Shown: positions 39,268 to 49,400 of the stretch, in pieces
How the letters are laid out: the number at the start of each line of letters is the position of its first letter
Position numbering within the stretch: the stretch's first letter is position 1
Assembly: GCA_013397845.1 (NCBI GenBank)
Contig: VZTG01009143.1
Location: 62,001-126,000, forward strand
Reading direction: 5' to 3'
DNA length: 64,000 bases
Origin: Melanocharis versteri
Lineage: Eukaryota > Chordata > Aves > Passeriformes > Melanocharitidae
Position numbers and translations under genes: made by a program
Notes under the pieces: model-generated
Database searches by the model: none
Told to the model about the DNA's origin: nothing
Seen by the model: the letters and a program-made list of their open reading frames with translations, nothing else

Positions 39268-39345
39268 TGCGGGACTCACTCCCAGGGGCGCCAGCACTTG
39301 TCCTGCNTGCGGGACTCCCCCCCAGGGGCGCCAGCACCGTCCTGC
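39268..39345. repeat. Imperfect 38-39 bp tandem repeat interrupted by 'n'
   Basis: TGCGGGACTC...CAGGGGCGCCAGCAC...GTCCTGC occurs at 39268-39306 and again at 39308-39345, with the single 'n' exactly between the copies. It could be a real short repeat or an imperfectly joined contig overlap. Confidence 0.8.
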
Positions 39346-39819
39346 CGCCACAAGCTGCCTGCCTCGCTCGTAAAGAAGCCTGAAACCACATCTAGCTTGA
39401 GAGACCGGCGCCCTCCCTCCTCCCCGGGGAGGTTTCCTGTCCGTTTCGCTGCCGGCCCGCAGGGCTGGGGGTGCCCGCAGCCGGCCCGGGACGCCGCGCC
39501 CCTCCCCTCCCCCGCCGCAGCGCTGCTCGCCCGGGTCGCTCCCCGCTGCCAGGGCGCCATCACGCCGAGCCCATCGCCGCCCTGCGAACACGGGCACCGT
39601 GAGCGGCCGCAGCGGCGCTTCCCCGCCCGTCCCTCAGCCCTCCCGGTGCCGCGCTCGGCCCCAGGCCTCCGGCGGGGCTCCGGCCNGCGCAGGGCCCACC
39701 CCGCCCCGCCGGTGCCCCGGGGGAGCGGCGGCACCGCCGGAAGAGAAGCGGGCAGGGGGACTGATCCGCCACAAGAAACAGAACGGCGGCCAGGAGTGAG
39801 AAAGGGCTCGGAAAGATGA

Positions 39820-39925
39820 GTTTAAGAAAATAAAAAAAAATAAGAGTAAACGGATGAAAACCAAAATACACAAAACAAACCAGGAAAAAACAAAATAAAA
39901 CGACAAGAAAAGAACACCAGAAAAC
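39820..39925. other. A-rich block splitting the CpG island
   Basis: About 100 bases composed mainly of A on the plus strand, with very little T, sit between two GC-rich halves of the island. Composition is read directly; a nucleosome-excluding role is only inference. Confidence 0.75.
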
Positions 39926-40396
39926 CACATTCCGGCGCTTTTGCTCTCGCTTCTCTGCAGCAGCGCACCCGTTACAGGCCGTTCGGAGCGCTGCGGGACC
40001 GGTAACAGCAGCCGAACCGCCCCCGGCAGAGGCATCCCCGCGCCTCCTCTGAAACACTTTACATGTGCTTGCCGCAACCAAAGCACGGCACAAACCCCTT
40101 CCCAAACGCCCTGTGGTGTCCCCACGCCCTCGGCGGACGCGAGGCATTTGTGGTTTTTATTGACTATTTGTTTAAACCGCCGGCGGCTTTGCAGCCCGGT
40201 CGCGCTGGCAGCGCGATCCCGCAGGAACTGCCCCCGGAGAGGCGGGCTGGGCGCTGCCGCGGGGGAGCGTCCCGGCGGCGCGGACACCGGAGCCGCAGTG
40301 CCGCGGCCCCAGCGCGGCCGGACCCGCTCCCGGTTCGACAGCCGGCCCCGGTCCCGGCCCCGGCGGCACCGAGCCGCGACCCCCGCGGCCCCCAGC

Positions 40397-40463
40397 ATGC
40401 GGCGGCTGTTCTGCGCGCTGCTGCTGCTGCTGCAGCTCGGCCACGGTCGCTCCCCGGCCGCAG
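40397..40463 (+). CDS. TMEM130: TMEM130 exon 1, signal peptide (residues 1-22)
   Basis: Starts at ATG in CCCAGCATGC. Basic MRR is followed by the hydrophobic core LFCALLLLLQL and GHGRSPAA, a typical cleavable signal peptide. Five consecutive CTG codons (40418-40432) encode the Leu run. The GTAAGG donor leaves one base of a Glu codon. Confidence 0.93.
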
Positions 40464-43400
40464 GTAAGGGGCCGCCGGTCTGCGCTGGCATCGCCGCTGG
40501 GGAGCGGGCGAGGGGTGCGGGGGGCGAGGGCTCAGACCTCAGGCGTGAACTGCATCGCTGGTGGGGGTGGTTCCCTGCCCGAGCCTGAAAGATGTGACAA
40601 GGGATGGAAGCAGCTCTGGGCACGCTCCCACCACCCCAGACTTTATTCTCAGGCGCTGCGATTTTGGTGCCTGCAGTGAAGGTGGAGCATACCGGGCAGC
40701 CGGGGTTCTGCTTTGCACTTCTAACCCAAAAGCTGCACTTCTGCTTCCTCCGCTGACCCCGCGCCGCGGGTCACAAGGCAGCCAGGCAGCCGCTGTCCCC
40801 CGCTGTGGGACTCACAGAGCTCCATTCTGCAAGGAGAGGTGGGAAAGGCAGGAGAAACCCCTGAACTGGATGGAATGTCTTGCTGTGCCGGTCACTCCCT
40901 GGGTGACCTTGGGTTAGCCACTGAACCTCCAGCTGCTGCAACTGTTGGGCCGGTATGGCCCTGATTTGTAAAGCACCATGATAACCCCCAAGGAGAAGTG
41001 CTAGATAAGCATGAGGTAGTTGGCTATTTTTTCTCGAATTCTGCTGAAACAAGCCTGAATCTTCTAGAGACATGAAACCTCCCTGTGCCAGATTTCATCA
41101 AATCACAAGCATTTCTCTTTTAACTCAAAAAAACTGAACTCAGAGTCATTTCTTGTGCTGTAAAATGGGAACAGTGGAGTTCTTTCTCAGGCAGTAGCGT
41201 TACAGTTCATTTCTCACAGTTCTTCTGCCTCCAGAATTGCTCACCACCTGTGATCTGTGAAATAAAATGCAGGCACAAATGCAGTCTCTTTCATCCCGTC
41301 CCAAGCTGATGGGTGCAGAAAAGCCAGCACAGGACTTAGCTGGCTCCAGTGCTCCCTTCATATTAGAGGTCATGGATGAGTGAAAAATGCAACCTCTGAA
41401 GGTCAAAGATTCAGGTCCCTGTTAGCAGTCTGGTGGCTGCTGAAAGGGAGGATAAGGAAAGGCACCTGCGTTAGAATCCCCCAGCTCTCCTGCTCTGCCC
41501 AGCACTGCTGATGAGAGGAGAGCCAGGCAGAGCATGAGTACAGGGAAGGGAGCATGCTCCATGTTGAAGGCAAGCAACCAGATTCTGTTCCCAGCTCTGT
41601 CTCAATTCACAGCTATTTTGCATTTCCTTTTGTTTTGGGGCTTGGGGGTTGATTGTGTTGTTTAACACATGCACATCCTTTAACACTGCTGCACTGCTGA
41701 TTTTTTGAAAAATTTAATGTATCCTTTCCACAAAACTCAGCACTCTGCCTATTGCATAATTGCAAGATCTGAAGTAATTTGAGTAAACATGGCAGAGAAG
41801 ATAATGGTGAGTCATTCAGAGCAGCAGAGCTGGTTCAGTATCACAGGTCCTGCACCTCTCATGCCTTGATGTTTCGTAGAATCATAGCATGGTTTGGGTT
41901 GGAAGGGACCTTTAAAGGTCATCTAGTTCAACCCCCTGCTATGGGCAGAGACACCTTCAACTAGATCAGGTAGCTCAGAGCCCTGTCCAACCTGACCTTG
42001 AGTGTTTATACTGAGCAATCCGTGCCAGAGTTTCACCACCCTCATTGTGAAACGTCACCTCCCTCCACCTGCTGGCTACACTGATTTTTATGCAGCCCAG
42101 CATATCATTGTCTTTCTTGGGTGCACATTATTGGCTCAACTCCAGCTGTTCATCCACCAGTAGCCCCAAGCCCTTCTCTATCCCTTCATCTCCCAGCCTG
42201 TACTGAATACCAGGGGTTGCCCCAATCCAGGTGCAGCACCTTGCACTCAGCCTTGTTCAACTCCACGAAGTTTCCATGGGCCCATTTTTTGAGCTTGTCC
42301 AGGGCCCTCTCGGCAGCAACTGATCTGCCACTTGAGCATGGTACAACTTTCATTTGCCTTGGGATTCTTGGTCCTTCTCTGGAAAAGGAAGTTTAAGGCG
42401 GACCCTAGCACAGAAAATGCTTTTACTGGGGTTTTTTTGTTTACTTATGAGGAAAGTTAGAGAAACTTATCAACACAGCTGGCAAAGGAATCTAGTGAAT
42501 GAAATCTCACCTGAGTTTGAAAGCTCACATTTTTTAGGATGGAGATTAGAGCTGAGCCTCTTCCAGTATCTGGAAGTCTAGTGATCATGTTAGATCATTA
42601 GTGACAATGAACCTACAGCCAGCACCCAGCTCTGGGTGTAAAACCTCATCAAAGCTTTTGTGATATTCTAGACTGAAGCTGTCTTCTACTATGAACATTT
42701 CTAGGACCCAGTCTGACATGTTGTTTACTACTATTTATTTGAACTCATATACACATGCAACAGTTTCTGTTCCCGATATTTAAACAGTAAAAAACGATGG
42801 TGGTAAAAACTTTGCTGGGATGAGTGTCATTTTGAGTCACAAAACTAAAGCTCAGTAGTTAAAATGTGTAAATAAATAAATAAAGAAAGAAAGAAAATTT
42901 AAAATGCAGTACAACAAAGTTTGGTTTACCTCTTTTCTTCTAATTTCAACAGAGTTGTATGGTCTGGAAATAACCAACAATGGTCCCATCACAGCAGGAG
43001 CTCAAGCTACTGTTCAGGCCAGGCTAAGAATGGAGAACGAAAATGTCACATCAAACTTGTATCACTTCAACTGGATTTATGCTCCTCTGATTCTGGTAGA
43101 GAAATCCGAGCAGCGGTTTAAATCCGTAATTAACGTGACTGGTGAATTTCCTGGCACTTTCCCTGTGTCTGTCTGGGTGACTCACAAAAACTGTTGGTTG
43201 TGTCGGCCGGTGGCGAGAAACATCACCGTGCTTCAGATCACAGGTAAAATGGCTTTACAACCTGTACCTCTCCAGGAACTCAGTATACATGCACTTGCCA
43301 GCAACAGGAAGAAAGCCAGAGTCAATATGGCTTCTGACAATCTGCTTGATTCGTAGCCCTGTGGCTGAAGGTGGGTTCGGGTGGCATGGTACAATTAATA

Positions 43401-46400
43401 CCATTAGAGCCATGCTCTAGTCTCTCTACATCCAGGAAGAAAGTGTGATCCTGCCCATGTTTTCCTGCCTCTGTCACTTAGAGAAACTGAACTAAAAACC
43501 AGATGTCTCAGCAGCTGCAGTTCACACATCAGCGTGGGTCAGTGATGTCCAGACTCCTAGAACAATGCTTCTTCTACTGCCTCTCAGCGTTTCTAGTCCT
43601 AAAGTCAGGATGACCATCAGCAGTGACAATCTGCTGCTTCTCCCTGTTGCATGACACAGCAAATCTTAGGCCATCAGCACAGCAGAGCCTTACGTTTTCT
43701 TTTAAAGCTCTGTCTGAGTGTACTGAAATTGGATGTGAAGTTATGGCTGCATTTCCAAATGTGGCTAAGTGCAATTTCAGTTTACTGGGAATATTCATAA
43801 CCATAAATATGCTTTTGTTTTTTGCAAATTAACCACTGGTGTGCTATGGTTAACCTAATCTGTAATACAGGGATTGACTGCCCCATTCCAACAGTAATTG
43901 TGATTATCACTTGTGCGTCACCAAGAAAACTGTTAACCAGTTTTAATGAATAGTTAACAGGGTAAGAGTCTGTTACCAGTAATCAATAGCCCATTTATTT
44001 TATGAGAAGATAAGTATCTCGTCATAATACATCTTTATTCATAGGTTAGAGAGGATTTTTTTAGATCAGCCCTTACCACTCCTTGTAAACAAACTCAAAA
44101 ATAGAATCCCTCATAGACATAAAAATTTCACCCTTTCTGTATTCACAAGATACAGCACACCTGTTATTCATAGCAGTCAAACCTTAATGTCTGTAGAAAT
44201 AGCTAAAACTAAGGGGGAAAAAAAGCTACATGAAAAAAAGCCCACAAAACAAACAAAAAACACCATCCCAAACATAAAGAGTGTGTGTACTGGCATGATT
44301 CTTAATCTAGATACTTGATGTTAATACCAGTTCTTTTTAAATCAATAGTAAAAGTTCATATTGAACTTGATCAGTCCAGGATTATTTCTCTTATTTCTAT
44401 ATGATGTTTTATCATGACCCATTGTATAACCCTAAATAAGTATCTTAATTTCACTGCCTCATTAATGTGTGACAACACTAAGTAACAGATATAAAATACA
44501 CTTAACCACTTGGACTAGGGCCCAGAAAAACTTACACAGTACATCTGAAAGACTATTTTGATAGACACACAGAGCACGCTGTGGGAGCACGCTGTCATTC
44601 TTCTGTCATATATGCTGTCATTATTCTGTCATACATGCCGTCATTCTTCTTCCCCCTTTTTATTCTGCAGAATTTATCACCGGGAACCTCACCATTGCCC
44701 AGATAGAAGACAGCAGAGTCACCACACGTGGCTCTAGTTCCTCCACAGACACAGTGACCCGGATTTCTTTCTCTCTTCATGACCCGAGTCATTACTTCAA
44801 GTCAGCATCATTTGTCTACAACTGGGATTTTGGAGATGGGTAGGTGTTGTTACTTTGTTCGCTTTAATGAGTATTCAAGATGGCTCTGATTCAGATGTTC
44901 ATCTAGAGAAAAATCCCAATTAAATCACTTAGCTAATAGTCTGCTTGCTATAAAAGTTCTTTTCTTAATTTACTGACTATTCCTATTCAATTTTGTGAAT
45001 TCTTTTAGCATTATCTTTAGTTTCGTTAATTAAAAATGCAGAGATTTACTCTGGATCTTATACTAATTGCAGTTCTATACGTAATACCACAGGCATAAAT
45101 CCTCATTTATATGGACATAAAGTGGAATTAAAATCACAGCCACCGGAGAATTGTCTGTAAAGAAAATATATTAGAGCTTGTCCCTTTTTAAACCAGAGAT
45201 ACGCAAGCCTTGGTAAAAGGTGGTTTTGATTCCAAATCTTTTCCTGTTGCACACAGAGTTTACCAGATTACCAAAGAACCCTTTGTCTACTGCAACTGCT
45301 CCTCCATGGGGAATCGCACAGTGCATCTGAAGGTCGTAGCTGAATGGGAGCAAATTGGAAGCATCATACATGAAAGGGAAATTATGCAGAAAACTGGTGA
45401 TTTTACCACAGCTCTGGAGCTCTTGGGTAATTCTGAAACATTTTGCACCTTCAGTGCAGAACTAGCAGCGTATGTACAGATACAATCTCGTATGTACAGA
45501 TACAATCTAGCTTAAACATGGTAACACAAGTTCAACATTGTTTCACACGCATGACTGGTGAACATCATTCACTAAATGTTTCCATTGCAGAATTGACTCT
45601 GTGCTCTTCTAGAGCAGAAAAATGGGGGAAACAGATAAAATCTTCAATTTCTTTTAAATCTACAGACAATTTTACTGTCCTTTGTAAAAGCGTCACATAC
45701 AATTAAAACAATAAAGCATTTATGGTAACTTATGGTAGATTTGTTTGTTCAATTTACACCAGCTATCCCAAAACAATAAAACCGTTAAATCAAGCATTAG
45801 GAAAGTCTTATTGGTTTGGTCAGCTTCAGGAATAAAGAAACACAGAATTAAAAATGCAAAGAATTAATGAAGTTGATTATACATATTGAAAACAAATCAG
45901 AAAAAAACCCAGAAAACTTACACCACCTCTACTGGTAGGTTTCCTTTTGGGGTGTGAGACAAGTAGTATTATTTGTCTGACTGATGGAGCTCAAATCTGC
46001 AAGTCTGTGGAAACAAACCTTCACTGGGAGACCAGTAAGACTCAAGTTTACATGTGGAGTGTGACATGCTGGCTTTTCATTTCTTCTCAGATGCTGTTAA
46101 AAGTATTAATGTAGTGGGCTCCAGAGAGACTCATGTAATGGAAAACTTGAATTTATCTCTTCATATCAATGGCACGTAAGTAGCAAACATAACTTCTTCC
46201 TACCCACCAGCATATGTACGNNNNNNNNNNNNNNNNNNNNNNNNNNNNNNNNNNNNCCCCCCCCCAAATTGTCTATTTAAGTGTTTTTTTTCCCAGTGGT
46301 TCCGAAAAATAGTTAGTTGAACCCCGCAGAACAAGTACTTAAAAAAACCAACCAAACAAACAAAAACAAACACAAACAAAAAAAACCACCACCTCTCCCC

Positions 46401-49400
46401 CCTCAAAAAATTGAATATTGCATTTTCCTGACTTGAAGTACCACGAGCTCTAAGAGCCTGAAAAGGCCTGCTTCTTTACAGAAAAGTAGAATCCTCCTAT
46501 GTAAAGCAAATGTTATTTTTTTATCTTTGTAAAGAGAATGTTAAAAGACAAGTAGACAGAGAAATAGTGAGAGAAAATACATCTGAAAACTTCTTTTTGA
46601 ACTTTTCTCCTTTACCAATTTCCCCACTGTTAAATTGAAATATATGCCAAGTCCTGTTGCATAGCAGCAAAGCTTGACTGGCATAGGGGATTGATAGGTC
46701 TGGGGAGTAATTCTGGCAAAGTTCAGATTGCCACAAGAGGAATAAGACATAGAAGATCCATGTAGTGAAGATTATAGGAAAACAGGAGAGTTGTGAGCAC
46801 CTCAATCCTAGCACAAGCTCTCTCAAGTTGCAGCATTAGAGCACATTGGAGTTTTGGAAGGAGCAGCACTGAAACACAGAGTCATTTACCAAAGGCATCA
46901 ACAGTCCCAATACACAAAGCAGCACGGTTTGCATGCAGAAAGTGAAAGGCATATTGGCGGGAGTGGGAACTGGAGATGGCATACCAGTAAATGTGAACAG
47001 CCAAAAACTGTGACAGGCAAACCTGAGATCACTAGGAGCAGGCTTGGTAACTTCCTAGTCACAGGACTGAGACTGATGCAAGAGGAGTTTAAGATAGAGA
47101 TGCAGTGACAAAGAGATGGTTATCAAAAACAAAGCTAGAAAATGAGCTAAACACACAAACACAATGCTTTCTCTAGCAAACAATCATTGCAAAGAGATAA
47201 GAAACGAAATACTAACCAAATAGGGTAAAAGAAAGCTCTGTCTGTTGTCAGAATCAAAGTCTATGGGGCATCAGGAGAGTTCAAGCAGAATCAGTTGAAA
47301 CAGGGATCTGGAAAGGAAAATAAAAGGCTTCAACTAGACGTGGTGAGAAGCCACATGGCCATGAAGTGGGTTGGACTAAATTGCTTGATAGCAAATAAAA
47401 ACCCTTTTGTTAATGTAAGGGAATGCTGTGATCCTTGAAATTTACTTACATTTTCTAGCTTTTAGTCCTTTGTGCAGAGCTCATCTTATATTCTTCCCAG
47501 TTTCATTTGTGGGGTTTTCTAGATTAGAACAGTCTTGGATGTGTTTCAGTGGTACAGCCAGTGATTTCTGAGTGAGAAGGACAAAGAAAAAACAGCCTTA
47601 CCTTGGAAGTGCAGGAAAAGAGGTTCCTTTTATCTTTATTGAAGAAGGACTATGGAGTTTTCTACACACAGTGGCCTGCTGATGACCCTTGCAGGTATTC
47701 AGCTCTCAGCTGAAAGACCTGCCTTTATAGAAGCATCACGAACTGTTTCATTTAGCAAATGCTATAAACCAAACAACTGTGCAGTTAATTATTTCTTTAT
47801 TTGTATTTAGATTAACTTCATTCGTTAAAAAATTATTCTGCTATTTTAACCAAGCTCTTTGCTGAAATTTTTGCGGAGTTTTCACCTTTTTTTATTTTGC
47901 CTTTTCGCTCTTGCCGTTTCAGCCCACCACTGGCGTTATGCTGGCTTATAAAATCCGAGTGCATTCCTCTTGAAGGTGACAAATGCCATCTGGTGGAGAT
48001 CAGTGGCTCCTGCTACAACCTCAGCCACACCTTCAGGGACGCGGGGCAGTATTGCCTCAGCGTCAGGGTGGAGAGCGGCGTGACGATGCTGCAGACGTAC
48101 CACGGGATCAAAGTGCGGCCAGCAGGTGAGGGGCAGGGGTCTGAGCAGCACGGAGAGTTCCAAACAGGTTAGGGACAAACGTGGATTAACCAGCCTGCAG
48201 ATGAGGTTTCAGGAATGTGGTGTAGATCCCTGAAAGGAGAGGAATAAAAAGAGAAATGAGAATTTATAATGTGCCTGCTGTAATTGCTCTGAGCTTCTTG
48301 TGTTCTGATGAACCCTTAGTCCCAAGAGTGTCTTGAAGCCACTAAGTACCCTGGGAAGGCTGTACTACTTAAATGACATGTTTTTCAGTTTAAATAGTCC
48401 AGCCTTTGTAGTTAGAGAGGATAATGTATGCATCTGCAACCCTACCTTAATTAAGCAGTCTCAATTCTTTTTGCTTAGTTTAGTTACAGATTTTTGAGGG
48501 TAGATTTTTCTAGGCCTCCATCTCATTACAAGTCTCTGTCCCTCCTGCCGGTGACCCCAGCTGGCTCCCCCATGCATGGTCACACATGCCCCTCTTGGGT
48601 CCCTTAACCAACTGGGAGAGCAGTTAGGTGGCCCAGTGAAGAGGACGAGGGACAGCAGAACTGTGACACAGACTGGTCACAGCATGTCACTGTGAGCCAG
48701 CTGTGTACAGACAGGGCAGCTCACTCCAGAAGGCACTGGTGTGCATTTGGGGCTGAATCCTCTCTGCTGGAGGCTCTTGGCTGCTGTGGAGGTGAGAGTC
48801 CTTCCTGTCCTCCTGGGGTACCACAGAGGCACAAACACCCTGGCGAGTCAGGGGCTAACATATGTAACTGGGCAAAGGTTTTCAGGCTCTTCAAGAGAAA
48901 AGAGGGCATAAAGGGAAAGACCCTTACAACCCCTTCTCCCACTTCAGAGATTTTAGAAAAATCCGGAGTGATCTGGGCTAAAAATTTATTCCTTCTTACA
49001 CATATCTCCTTTTTTCTAAAAATACTCCTAAAACTTCATTGTTTCCTTCTCACAGTTGCCTCTTTCTGGGGTATTGTGTCAATCCAAGAATGTGTCCTTG
49101 TGTTTTTTCCCAGCAATCCACCCAGCTTTCTTTGTCCTGCTATGCACTGCTCTGGTTTCAGTGATGCTGGTACTGGTGCTGTACACGACTTTTCGAAGTA
49201 ACACACAACAAAAAGATCTCGTGGAGGTATTCAGTTACTCTTACTTTGAGCTGGGATAATAATTAGGTATCTTTCAGCCATGAAAGGTATCTGATATGAA
49301 AGGTTCTTTAATCCCCAGACAAATAGACTGGGAGGGAGCATTTCCCTGGTATGTGTGATCTGTTCCACCAAAAAATCCAAGCAGTGTAGGCAAACAAAGA

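Larger units (their letters stand above)
39170..40560. promoter_or_regulatory. CpG island, inferred TRRAP-TMEM130 bidirectional promoter
   Basis: Dense CpG and G+C from about 39170 to 40560, between the TRRAP start codon (38871, minus) and the TMEM130 start codon (40397, plus), with GC-box-like elements (GGGCGG or complement). GCCGGAAGAG near 39736 resembles an ETS/GABP core. No TATA box was seen for either gene, as is usual for such promoters. The TRRAP leader exon should lie here; no donor could be assigned with confidence (GTGAGT on the minus strand near 39273-39278 is one candidate). Long open frames in the island are a by-product of GC richness. Two 'n' bases (39307, 39686) mark imperfect assembly. 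Confidence 0.8.

Noticed and set aside
39280..39330. CTCF-like match in CCCCAGGGGCGCC
   Set aside because: One G is missing from the central GGGGG run of the core, so the match is poor.
39130..40623. Very long open frames on both strands in the CpG island (up to 329 codons)
   Set aside because: GC-rich sequence lacks stop codons by composition. Frames overlap on both strands, cross 'n' bases and resemble no protein. Only the TMEM130 signal peptide fits a gene model.
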